The notes under the pieces: generated by a model | What the model was told of the DNA's origin: nothing | Database searches by the model: none | What the model saw: only the letters and a program-made list of their open reading frames with translations | In this document: in pieces, positions 8,997 through 16,403 of the stretch | Layout: the number at the start of each line of letters is the position of its first letter | How positions within the stretch are numbered: the first letter of the stretch is position 1 | From: an uncultured Christensenella sp. | GTDB lineage: Bacteria; Bacillota; Clostridia; Christensenellales; CAG-917 | Direction of reading: 5' to 3' | Assembly: GCA_910584155.1 (NCBI GenBank) | Contig: CAJTYG010000009.1 | Span: forward strand, 53,461 to 117,460 | Length of the DNA stretch: 64,000 bases | Translations under genes and position numbers: made by a program

Positions 8997-9329
8997 AAAG
9001 CGGCTTTGCAAACAATAGCGCATTTCAATATTTAGCGCATTTCGATATTTTCAGTTTAAGACATAACAGCATTGTTTTAATTTGTATGGGTGCACATAGT
9101 TTGCGACATATTACAACAAATTTCGACATAATTCGACAAAATTCTACAAATTTAAATTATGAAATTGAGAGTGATTTGTTTTAGTGCAAAATATGAAAAT
9201 AAGTAGTGCAAAAGTATTTTATCGTTCAAGCAAAAAGTGCGCAAGTTTTTAGGCATTTGGAATAGCAACAAATAAGCGCATAATATGTGCGAGTGTGATG
9301 TTTGTGTAAATCTAATTGTTTAGAATGAC
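8997..9329. other. A+T-rich intergenic stretch with short tandem repeats
   Basis: No credible gene is seen. A 17-bp unit is repeated in tandem at 9017-9033 and 9034-9050 with one base difference. Further on, related TTCGACA/TTCTACA words recur at about 9119-9150, and TAGTGCAAAA occurs twice near 9183-9213. A 63-codon open frame beginning at 8993 looks like chance. Confidence 0.5.
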
Positions 9330-9524
9330 TTAATGAGTTTCCAAAACAAGCGCTTTTTTAGGGCAGAATGATGAGCATTTGCCGCAGCGGATACATTTTG
9401 AATGATCGATTACAGGCGCATTGAAATTCTGTTGTGACAGTGCGCCGACGGGACAGACTTTTACCGCAGGACAGGGATGATTTTGAGGACAGTTTTCTGT
9501 TTTTATGATAAGTGTTTTTTGCAT
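9330..9524 (-). CDS. Small ferredoxin-like 4Fe-4S protein
   Basis: 64 residues, electron carrier. The second half has a classic CxxCxxCxxxCP motif (Cys44, 47, 50, 54). The first half has Cys12, Cys18 and Cys24-Pro in the spacing C-x5-C-x5-CP rather than CxxCxxC, which occurs in a family of short ferredoxin-like proteins. Two clusters are possible, but the first would be unusual. The ATG is preceded by ggagcg, and a good promoter lies at 9557-9585 on the same strand. No redox partner is adjacent. Confidence 0.85.
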   Translation of the reverse strand: MQKTLIIKTENCPQNHPCPAVKVCPVGALSQQNFNAPVIDHSKCIRCGKCSSFCPKKALVLETH

Positions 9525-9556
9525 TTTTGACGCTCCAAATCAGCAAAGTTTTTTTT

Positions 9557-9585
9557 ATTATACTATTTTTGCGCAATTAAATCAA
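9557..9585 (-). promoter_or_regulatory. Promoter of the ferredoxin-like gene
   Basis: On the minus strand: TTGATT (9585-9580), a 17-nt spacer and TATAAT (9562-9557). It leaves a leader of about 25-30 nt containing the ggagcg ribosome binding site. Confidence 0.65.
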
Positions 9586-9694
9586 GGGCGAAAATTTCAA
9601 AAAAATGTGCGGTTTAAAGGCAAGCTATACTTTTGTCAGTTTAAGTCAACAAGTTTTGATAAAGCGCCGCTGCAAAGTGTCTCGAGCACTCATT

Positions 9695-10273
9695 TTATGA
9701 CTTAACAGAATTAAGTATTCCTTGAATGAAATTATGCTTGTGGGCTACATATTTTTCTCGGCTGTCGGGGAATTGTGCACATAAATTTATTTTTAGAGTT
9801 TCATACTCTTTGGCGATATTTGGGTGCGCATTGAGATAATTGCGAAAGTTTATATAGTTTCGCCACTCTGTACTGTCTGCTTTGACAACGTGAATAAAAT
9901 GTGTTTGAAGATTGTTTGCTCCGTTGTAGTATCCGCCGCAAGCGTAAAGAAGTTGACGTATGTTTATTCCTGTGAAATCGGTTTTTTTACGCAATATATT
10001 ATCTGCATCGTCCATTGCATAACGATAATAAAAACCGTGCTTTTCAAGCTGCTGATTGTAGCATATGATATCCGAAAAATCAGCGACTGCAACCGCAATA
10101 TCGATAATCGGCTTTGCTTTTATGCAATTTATTGCCGTGCTCCCGACATGTGCAATTTCTATTACGATATTTCCTAAAATATCTTTAAGAATTTTTATTG
10201 TGCGCTCTGCCTCTTTATTCCACTCCGGATTGTGGACATATAGCGCAACTTTGCCGTGTTCTAAACCTATCAT
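9695..10273 (-). CDS. GrpB/UPF0157 family nucleotidyltransferase-like protein
   Basis: 192 residues. The family signature is clear: HVGSTA at 42-47 followed by KPIIDI at 54-59. These correspond to the GS motif and acidic strand of the nucleotidyltransferase fold. GrpB proteins are widespread single-domain members whose substrate is unknown. Other segments (FYYRY, a KTDF strand, a C-terminal helix pair) fit a full-length member. The ATG lies 6 nt after a -10 box, with no ribosome binding site, so translation from a leaderless mRNA is predicted. Confidence 0.85.
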   Translation of the reverse strand: MIGLEHGKVALYVHNPEWNKEAERTIKILKDILGNIVIEIAHVGSTAINCIKAKPIIDIAVAVADFSDIICYNQQLEKHGFYYRYAMDDADNILRKKTDFTGINIRQLLYACGGYYNGANNLQTHFIHVVKADSTEWRNYINFRNYLNAHPNIAKEYETLKINLCAQFPDSREKYVAHKHNFIQGILNSVKS

Positions 10274-10279
10274 ATTTTT

Positions 10280-10307
10280 ATTATAGCATTGAAACTATGA
10301 AAGTCAA
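10280..10307 (-). promoter_or_regulatory. Promoter of the GrpB gene, predicted leaderless
   Basis: On the minus strand: TTGACT (10307-10302), a 16-nt spacer and TATAAT (10285-10280). Six A/T bases follow, then the ATG (10273-10271). The geometry is identical to that of the MarR promoter at 18560-18587. Confidence 0.75.
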
Positions 10308-10416
10308 ATATGGCGTGAGCGGGGATCGATTGATGGCGTATACATTTGTAAAACTAAAAAGCCAAAGCAGATTACTTTGGTTTTTTTGGTGGAGCGGTAT
10401 TATTCTAAAACGAATT

Positions 10417-10749
10417 TTATTTCTTAAATCGATTGCCCGTATTGCAATAGATAACAGCAAAAATAATCGATAGAAAAACTGTTACGCTTACCATAATCGG
10501 CATCCACCAAATATGGAGCAAAATACCGATAGTAATACAATTAAAAAATATGCCTATTGGCAAAAAAATACATCCTAAAAATCTTGTTAACTTTTTTGCG
10601 TTAGATTTTTCTTTATCATCTTGCGTCAAAGAATTGTATCCTGCAATCAGTTTTGTCCCGTGACCCGTAAGCATAATTATTGATATGGTAACAATTATTG
10701 CACTTATTATGCTAATTATTATAATTGCTATAATGTCTTTCGCTTGCAT
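10417..10749 (-). CDS. DUF3784 membrane protein
   Basis: About 110 residues. An N-terminal membrane helix is followed by the cytoplasmic signature LIAGYNSLTQDDKEKSNAKK, then two further hydrophobic segments. This layout and the AGYN motif are those of DUF3784, a common small membrane protein family of Firmicutes with no known role. The start at 10749 (MQAKDII) is chosen because an upstream in-frame ATG at 10848 would add an unrelated hydrophilic segment and read through a -10-like TATACT. The ribosome binding site is weak. Confidence 0.7.
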   Translation of the reverse strand: MQAKDIIAIIIISIISAIIVTISIIMLTGHGTKLIAGYNSLTQDDKEKSNAKKLTRFLGCIFLPIGIFFNCITIGILLHIWWMPIMVSVTVFLSIIFAVIYCNTGNRFKK

Positions 10750-10818
10750 TATTTCTACCGAACCTTTTTGTATCAGTATATCACAAAAGAACCGTAGTTT
10801 CAAGCGTATAGTGTAAAT

Positions 10819-10925
10819 GGGCACTGAGGCGGTGCTTGTATATAACAAGTGTCTTGCTGTTGCTCTTCAATCGAGCACACGCCGTGAAAGGGATAAAACA
10901 AACGCAATGAATACTGGGCGATTGC
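10819..10925. repeat. Copy A of a dispersed ~100-nt element
   Basis: It starts at GGCACTG and ends at GGGCGAT. The core 10881-10922 matches 13517-13558 at about 36 of 42 positions, and weaker similarity continues leftwards to the shared GGCACTG. Both copies lie in non-coding DNA beside accessory genes. They could be a small mobile element or a structured RNA. The rest of the gap to the sirtuin gene (10926-11218) shows only a TATAAT at 11169-11174. Confidence 0.5.
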
Positions 10926-11218
10926 ACTATCTCGCTTGGGACTCGCCCCGTTTCATCGTTTGCGATTTTGGTTTATATTTCTCTTTTTATCTGTGCACCT
11001 CAAATTGTTTGCTCTCAACTAAACTGCTATCAATGTGATATTTATATGTTTGTTTTAACAATAAATAGGGATTGCGTAGGGCAAAGGTAGGGTTGAAATT
11101 TAGTGTATTTAGTGATAAAATTAAATATAGATAGATAAAAGGCGTTTGGGAAAGTCTGAGTTAACGTGTATAATTTTTATACGGGCGTAAATGCTTATAA
11201 ACAATCGAAGAGGCAGAT

Positions 11219-11959
11219 ATGGAAGATAAAATAGCGGAACTTCAAAATTTGATAGATAACAGTCAAAATATTGTTTTCTTTGGCGGGGCAGGGGTCTCTA
11301 CAGAAAGCGGACTGAAGGATTTCAGAAGCGTGGACGGTTTGTATTCTATGAAATACGATTATCCGCCCGAAGAAATTTTGAGTCGGACATTTTTTTACAA
11401 TCATACAAAGGAATTTTATAGATTCTATTTTGATAAACTCTTGGTGGACGGCATAGAGCCAAATGCGGCGCATAAAAAACTTGTTGAGTTGGAAAAAGCG
11501 GGAAAACTCAAAGCAATCGTTACGCAAAACATCGATGGGCTACACCAACTTGCGGGAAGCAAATGCGTGTACGAGCTTCACGGGACTGTCGCAAAAAATC
11601 GCTGTGAGCGCTGCCATACTTTTTATAACGTGGATTATGTCAAATCGTTTAAAGGGGAAATGCCGACTTGCAAATGTGGCGGAATTATCAAGCCCGAAGT
11701 GGTGCTATACGAGGAAAGCCTTGATCAAAATACCGTAGACGGAGCGGTGAACGCTATAGCAAACGCAGATTTGTTGATTGTTGCAGGAACATCCTTGACG
11801 GTGTATCCCGCAAGCGGCTTGATTGGATTTTTCAGAGGAAAGAATCTTGTCGTAATCAACAGAGACGATAATATAGGTTTTGTGAAGAGCGCATTGTTTA
11901 TCAAGGACAAGGTGGGCGAGATACTATCTAAAATCGTTGTAAATAATGTTTCAAAATAG
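11219..11959 (+). CDS. NAD-dependent protein deacylase, sirtuin family
   Basis: 246 residues, the usual size for a bacterial CobB/SIR2. It removes acyl groups from lysine using NAD and yields O-acyl-ADP-ribose. The NAD-binding GAGVSTESGLKDFRS begins at residue 23, TQNID is at 102-106 and the catalytic His is at 121 (ELHG). The zinc site is Cys129, Cys132, Cys151 and Cys153, with the second pair spaced CxC instead of the usual CxxC. GTSLTVYPA and VVIN follow as expected. GAAGAGG upstream serves as ribosome binding site. It is monocistronic. Confidence 0.93.
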   Translation: MEDKIAELQNLIDNSQNIVFFGGAGVSTESGLKDFRSVDGLYSMKYDYPPEEILSRTFFYNHTKEFYRFYFDKLLVDGIEPNAAHKKLVELEKAGKLKAIVTQNIDGLHQLAGSKCVYELHGTVAKNRCERCHTFYNVDYVKSFKGEMPTCKCGGIIKPEVVLYEESLDQNTVDGAVNAIANADLLIVAGTSLTVYPASGLIGFFRGKNLVVINRDDNIGFVKSALFIKDKVGEILSKIVVNNVSK

Positions 11960-12056
11960 TAAATACGCTAAAGTAAAACACATTAGTAGAAGCATCTATT
12001 TTGTGAGCGTTATATATTTTTAGGTTGCAGTGAGGTTTTTTATTTGAAAATACAAA

Positions 12057-12080
12057 TCCCACACCGTATAAGGTGTGGGA
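12057..12080. terminator. Hairpin between convergent sirtuin and DUF262 genes
   Basis: A nine-base-pair stem TCCCACACC/GGTGTGGGA with a 6-nt loop, placed between two converging genes. Neither side has a long T run, so terminator strength is uncertain. Confidence 0.5.
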
Positions 12081-12129
12081 CTGCTATAACTGTGGTAGGG
12101 TGGTAGTAACGTAAAACTAATTTTAATAG

Positions 12130-13377
12130 TCAGTCGTTGCTATCTTCATCGGTAAAATCATCTTCAGTAATAGGAGTGTCTATTGGACTGCTTCTATGTA
12201 TTTCATCATGGCACCTAGAACATAATACCATAATATTATCAATATTAGTTTTTCCGCCATCACTATATAATTCGATATGATGATATTCTGCATCTTTATA
12301 ATCTTTAAAACTCTTCCCACATTTTTCACAACATTTATTTGCTTTTGAATATGCCGTTATTTTTTCTTCATCAGAAATTTGTCTATTCATATCCAAAGGT
12401 TTTAATTTTAATTCTTCTATCATATACTCTTTCATCGTGTCTTTGCGATTTTCATTCAATCGTTCTGACCAACCACCTCTCGCATTATCATAGAAACGTT
12501 GCAATTTAATATCAGAAGTTCGCCAGTCCTCATTATAAACATGAGAATGAAAATTTTCAACAAACTTTCTAATTTTATCTTCCATTCCGTTAAGAGCATA
12601 GGTATCCTTTAAGTCGCTTATCACTGAATATACAGTTAAAACCCAAGCATGCTTTGATAAATATTGATAATTTCCTGGCTTCGCAGGAAAGCATTTAAGC
12701 AAATAATTTAATACGTTTTGTATTTTTTTATAAATCTTAGAATTTAAATCAATATCATCTTTATATTTATCAAATAATTCATTTAATGGACCTGTACTGC
12801 ATTCTTTTGAACCATATTTTTCATAAAATATAATACGAGCGACATCTTCAAAGGCATGGTAACGTTGTTTGTTTATTCCAATTGAATAGGCAATAAAATC
12901 ATGTTTTGCCAATTCGCGCATAACATTAACAATTTTACCAGGTTTGGCATTTAATTTTTCTCCCATTCCCAAAGGTTTACCCCTTTGTAGACGAGAAAAT
13001 ATCATTCGCACTCTTTCATCATCGTAATCTTTCATGATTTTAATTTTTAAATCATAGTTTTGAAATTTTTCTCTATCTTTTAAAGATAAATCTTTAAATT
13101 TTTTATTATCCAATGCAAGGTCTGAAAATTCCTTGCTTAAAGAGAATTTATTATTATAAAAATCATAAATACACTGTAATCTTTGTTGTCCGTCAACAAT
13201 GTAATAAGTATCCTCATTAGTAATATAATTCAAAAAGAAAATGGGGATAGGTTCGCCTCTTATGATGGTATCGATAAGGCACTGTTTATCTTTATGCGAC
13301 CAAACATCCGCAGGTCGTTGATATGTAATATCAACTTTATACTTGTCCCTACTTAAAATAAAATCACTTATTTTCAT
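12130..13377 (-). CDS. DUF262 plus HNH endonuclease protein (GmrSD-like)
   Basis: 415 residues. The N-terminal DUF262 domain has the YQRP motif at 19-22 and the ParB-like nucleotide-binding motif VDGQQRL at 61-67. The C-terminal HNH domain has Cys350/Cys353, HH at 366-367, the Asn of the NIDNIMVL stretch, and Cys386, Cys389 and His390. Proteins with this layout include the GmrSD restriction enzymes that cut modified phage DNA, and related defence nucleases. Here both parts sit in one polypeptide of modest length. The ATG follows AAGGAG. It sits among accessory genes beside tRNA-Ala, consistent with a defence role, but the target is unknown. Confidence 0.8.
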   Translation of the reverse strand: MKISDFILSRDKYKVDITYQRPADVWSHKDKQCLIDTIIRGEPIPIFFLNYITNEDTYYIVDGQQRLQCIYDFYNNKFSLSKEFSDLALDNKKFKDLSLKDREKFQNYDLKIKIMKDYDDERVRMIFSRLQRGKPLGMGEKLNAKPGKIVNVMRELAKHDFIAYSIGINKQRYHAFEDVARIIFYEKYGSKECSTGPLNELFDKYKDDIDLNSKIYKKIQNVLNYLLKCFPAKPGNYQYLSKHAWVLTVYSVISDLKDTYALNGMEDKIRKFVENFHSHVYNEDWRTSDIKLQRFYDNARGGWSERLNENRKDTMKEYMIEELKLKPLDMNRQISDEEKITAYSKANKCCEKCGKSFKDYKDAEYHHIELYSDGGKTNIDNIMVLCSRCHDEIHRSSPIDTPITEDDFTDEDSND

Positions 13378-13457
13378 AAATTGCTCCTTAAAATTGGTAT
13401 TATAATTGTTGTATCAAAAAATATATTTAAAAGCAATAGAAAGACTAAAAAATTTTT

Positions 13458-13560
13458 GGCACTGTGGTGGGTGCCTGATAAAAACAAGGGTCCGTTGCGC
13501 TCGCAGAAAAGCATCCGCAGTGAAAGAGATTAAACAAACGCAAGCAATACGGGGCGATTT
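13458..13560. repeat. Copy B of the dispersed ~100-nt element
   Basis: Counterpart of 10819-10925, beginning with GGCACTG and ending with GGGCGAT. It fills most of the gap between the DUF262-HNH gene and the 3' end of the BRO-N/Fic gene. Confidence 0.5.
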
Positions 13561-13604
13561 TGCTAAGCAATATGACTGCGTCATACTTTCGATGTCTATT
13601 ATAT

Positions 13605-14459
13605 TCAATCTTCAGTTTCGTAATAATATGAATAATCAATGCCTTTCATAAATATTTCTCGGTCGTCTATTTTATCGGTCAAGGCATTTGTAAGCAATTG
13701 TTTTATTTTGGCGTCATTGACTACGCTTTGTTTCATAGTGTCGAGATAATCGTATTTGTCAATCAAACTCCAATCTACGCACTTAGACAGGGCTTTTTTC
13801 AGCATCAAATCAAGCCATATTCTCATGCTTCTGCCGTTGCCTTCATGGAAAGGGTGGGCAACATTCATCTCTATATATTTGTTTATGATTTCATCTAAAG
13901 TGCTTTCGGGCATTGCTTCTACGGCTTTAAGTGTATCTTGCAAATACATAGCTGGTGCAAAAGCAAAGCCGCCTTTTGCGATGTTTACCGTGCGTATTTG
14001 CCCTGCAAAATCGTAAAGCCCGCCGAAAATGTATGCATGTATTTGTTGTAAACCTTTTACGGTGCCGACTTCTATTTCCGCTATCAAGCCGTTTTCAAAC
14101 AGCTCATATGCTTTGTGTTTGCTTTTTTCGTCTACGGTGCTGCCTATTGCTTTAAACCATTTGGAAAACGTATCTTTGTTTTTAACGGGAATCAGGGCGG
14201 TGATGAGAGCTACGCCACTGTCGTCGACTACGTCTGTCAGATATGATTTTCCGTCGTCGGCTTTTAATTTCAGTTGTTTGCAAATTGCAATCAACTCGCT
14301 GTTTCTACGCTTGAGCGTTGCCCAATAAACACGTGGATTTTTGCTTTTTGTAAGCGCTTCTGCAATGTCCATAGCGCAAAACCACCATTTGGAAGTCTTG
14401 TTATCCCAAACAGCCCGTACGGGTGTGTCCTGAAAAAATCTAATGGAAGTTTTAAGCAT
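13605..14459 (-). CDS. BRO-N domain fused to Fic/DOC AMP-transferase domain
   Basis: 284 residues. Residues 1-105 resemble the BRO family N-terminal (Bro-N) domain found in phage and baculovirus DNA-binding proteins (VRAVWDN, the RVYWATLKRR helix, LTDVVDDSG). Residues 125-284 are a Fic domain with the complete catalytic motif HPFHEGNGR at 202-210 followed by SMRIW. Fic enzymes transfer AMP or another nucleotide moiety to hydroxyl groups of target proteins. The C-terminus contains SYYYE, which fits the (S/T)xxxE part of the inhibitory helix seen in class III Fic proteins, so the enzyme may be autoinhibited. No antitoxin gene is adjacent, in keeping with built-in inhibition. The upstream GCGAGAG is a weak ribosome binding site. 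Confidence 0.85.
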   Translation of the reverse strand: MLKTSIRFFQDTPVRAVWDNKTSKWWFCAMDIAEALTKSKNPRVYWATLKRRNSELIAICKQLKLKADDGKSYLTDVVDDSGVALITALIPVKNKDTFSKWFKAIGSTVDEKSKHKAYELFENGLIAEIEVGTVKGLQQIHAYIFGGLYDFAGQIRTVNIAKGGFAFAPAMYLQDTLKAVEAMPESTLDEIINKYIEMNVAHPFHEGNGRSMRIWLDLMLKKALSKCVDWSLIDKYDYLDTMKQSVVNDAKIKQLLTNALTDKIDDREIFMKGIDYSYYYETED

Positions 14460-14474
14460 AGTTCTCTCGCTTAT

Positions 14475-14640
14475 TGTAGCGTTGATGTGAAATATCTACG
14501 ATGTGATATATCCTCGATATGAAATTGCGCATACGCACAGTGAAATAAAATTCGTCTTAACACGCACAAGTGTATTTCATTGCGTAGCAATTTCACGCAA
14601 TTTATTGCATTTTGCTCGCCGATAGGCGAATTTCATTGTA
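14475..14640. repeat. Palindrome-rich repeat between Fic gene and tRNA-Ala
   Basis: A run of short inverted modules built from GATRTGAWAT, CACGCAA and TTTCATTG words. Examples are GATGTGAAATATC, GATGTGATATATC and GATATGAAATTGCG, then ATTGCGTAGCAAT and TCGCCGATAGGCGA. No reading frame. It resembles the degenerate palindromic intergenic repeats seen in some Clostridia. Confidence 0.45.
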
Positions 14641-14670
14641 AAACGCCAAACGATATTCGTTTGGCGTTTT
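14641..14670 (-). terminator. Terminator of tRNA-Ala
   Basis: A perfect 12-bp stem (14641-14652 with 14658-14669) and a 5-nt loop, with an A tract and T tract at the ends. It directly follows the tRNA 3' end on the minus strand. Confidence 0.8.
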
Positions 14671-14673
14671 ACA

Positions 14674-14749
14674 TGGTGGAGACGAGGGGATTCGAACCCC
14701 TGGCCTATGCATTGCGAACGCATCGCTCTACCAACTGAGCCACGCCCCC
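14674..14749 (-). tRNA. tRNA-Ala, anticodon CGC
   Basis: A 76-nt cloverleaf read on the minus strand. The acceptor stem starts GGGGGCG and carries the G3-U70 pair diagnostic of alanine tRNAs. The anticodon loop is TTCGCAA (CGC), the T arm is GGTTCGAATCC, and the 3' CCA is encoded. A terminator follows immediately. Confidence 0.97.
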
Positions 14750-15464
14750 GAGTTTTTGTAGCGTTGTTATATTACTACATTTTTGCGCTATAAACAAGCG
14801 TTTTTGCAAAGAAAGTTTAAAAGCTTTTTGCAAACTGTAAAAATGACGGGCTGCTCAGTGATTTTGGTGATTTGATTAGTAGCTGCTTGTGTATTGCATA
14901 AATTATTGATAATTAAATTGCATATATGGTTGCCAACTATTTTGTTTAGGCAAAACATTGTTAAACAAGTCGTACAGATTATTGCTGACTGATTTGTGTA
15001 AAGCATTACTTATCGATTTGTATGAATTTGTTGTTGATTGTTGAGGCATAACGAATATTTTTTGTGTTTACAATAATATATAATATTAAACTGACTTATA
15101 TCCAAATAATAAGTGAAATATTTGTGAGCTGAAAAATGAAGCATAGCATATATTGACGCTGCAACATAAAAGTTAAACAAAGCATAAACATAAAAGTTAA
15201 ATAAAGCATACGGCAAACTGAAAACAAAACGTAATATATTATGCAAAAATTGTTGAGCTAAATATACATTGCCATAAGCCAAACGGCAGGCGGGCGATAT
15301 CATATTGATATATGCGCAGGTTTGCATATGAGAAGTGCAAAAGGTATTGAATTTTGCGCCTAAAATCTGATATAATACATTTGCATATCGGCATATATTG
15401 ATATGAGGATACCCAAAATGAAAGGCGATGAATATGGAAATACTTATCGCAGAACGGAGGCAGA
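14750..15464. other. A+T-rich intergenic region with a 24-bp tandem repeat and a promoter
   Basis: No credible gene. The unit at 15163-15186 is repeated at 15187-15210 with one base change. A promoter TTGAAT (15347-15352), 18 nt, TATAAT (15371-15376) points towards the flavoprotein gene at 15465. Weak minus-strand open frames here are low in complexity and lack ribosome binding sites. Confidence 0.55.
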
Positions 15465-16088
15465 ATGAAGGTTTTATTGTTGAACGGCAGTTGCAGGACA
15501 AACGGAAACACCTATCTTGCGTTGACTGAGATTGTCAAGGCGCTTGAGGCGGAGGGGATAGAGACGGAGATATTTCAGATAGGCGCTAAGCCGATGAGAG
15601 ATTGCATAGGCTGCGGACAGTGCGCAGGCAAGGGCAGGTGCGTTTTTGACGACGACGCTGTTAATGAATTTATAGAAAAGGCAAAGTCTGCCGACGGATT
15701 TATTTTCGGCTCGCCCGTATATTATGCGCACGCAGACGGCAGGGTGTTGAGCTTTTTGGACAGGGCATTTTATGCGGGCAAGGCGGCGTTCAGACATAAG
15801 CCTGCGGGCGTGGTTGCGGTGGCGAGGCGTGCGGGAACGACTGCCACGCTGGATACTTTAAGCAAATATGCCACGATATCAGAGATGCCGCTCGTATCGT
15901 CGTCGTATTGGAATATGGCGTTTGGAAGAAGCGCAGGCGAGGTGGCAAACGATGAGGAGGGCATGCAGACTATGCAAAACCTTGGCAAAAATATGGCGTG
16001 GCTGCTTAAATGTATAGATGAAGGAAAAAGGGCGGGGATATGCGCTCCCGAGACCGATACGAGCAAAAAGACCAACTTTATCAGATGA
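15465..16088 (+). CDS. Flavodoxin-fold iron-sulfur flavoprotein / NADPH-dependent FMN reductase
   Basis: 207 residues. An N-terminal flavodoxin fold with the FMN phosphate loop NGSCRTNGNT at 7-16 and GSPVYY near 84. A compact cysteine cluster follows the second strand (Cys47, Cys50, Cys53, Cys59), typical of ISF-type iron-sulfur flavoproteins, which may hold a 4Fe-4S cluster. It should act as a cytoplasmic oxidoreductase, perhaps in oxygen or redox protection, with substrate unknown. The ATG follows GGAGGC. It is monocistronic, with a strong terminator 50 nt downstream. Confidence 0.85.
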   Translation: MKVLLLNGSCRTNGNTYLALTEIVKALEAEGIETEIFQIGAKPMRDCIGCGQCAGKGRCVFDDDAVNEFIEKAKSADGFIFGSPVYYAHADGRVLSFLDRAFYAGKAAFRHKPAGVVAVARRAGTTATLDTLSKYATISEMPLVSSSYWNMAFGRSAGEVANDEEGMQTMQNLGKNMAWLLKCIDEGKRAGICAPETDTSKKTNFIR

Positions 16089-16138
16089 AACAGTGATATA
16101 ATCGGCGTATTTGAAATATTATATTTTACGGATTTTTG

Positions 16139-16168
16139 AACGGGACTTAAGCTTTGTCCCGTTTTTTA
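16139..16168 (+). terminator. Rho-independent terminator after the flavoprotein
   Basis: Stem CGGGAC (16141-16146) with GTCCCG (16156-16161), extended by flanking A/T pairs, and followed by six T. Confidence 0.9.
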
Positions 16169-16322
16169 TACCTTATTTAAGCGATATTTGTAATTTTTTG
16201 TGGCTTTGGATTTTATGTCGGTTTTGCTGCATAGATTAAATCAGATATGCGAAATTAAAAGGTTTTTTATAGTTATAAATTATTTAATATTAAATAACTA
16301 TTAAAAAAATTGCCTTTAGGGG

Positions 16323-16350
16323 TTGATTGTTTATACAAATGTGTTAAAAT
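16323..16350 (+). promoter_or_regulatory. Promoter of the GPH symporter gene
   Basis: TTGATT (16323-16328), 16 nt, TAAAAT (16345-16350), followed by a leader of about 45 nt with GGGAG before the ATG at 16404. The DNA from 16170 to 16320 is A+T-rich with no other recognisable feature. Confidence 0.5.
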
Positions 16351-16403
16351 AGTAATATCTGCAGTTTTTAGGCGTTAAGTCTAAAACGATTTTGGGAGAA
16401 ATT

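Noticed and set aside
8993..9184. 63-codon open frame after the glycosyltransferase
   Set aside because: No ribosome binding site, no motif, and it lies in repeat-bearing A+T-rich DNA.
14674..14749. tRNA-Ala as an integration (att) site
   Set aside because: The gene is intact, and I found no second copy of its 3' end and no integrase in the window.
15010..15501. Possible 163-residue minus-strand gene before the flavoprotein
   Set aside because: Low-complexity translation that includes the 24-bp tandem repeat, overlaps the flavoprotein start and has no ribosome binding site.
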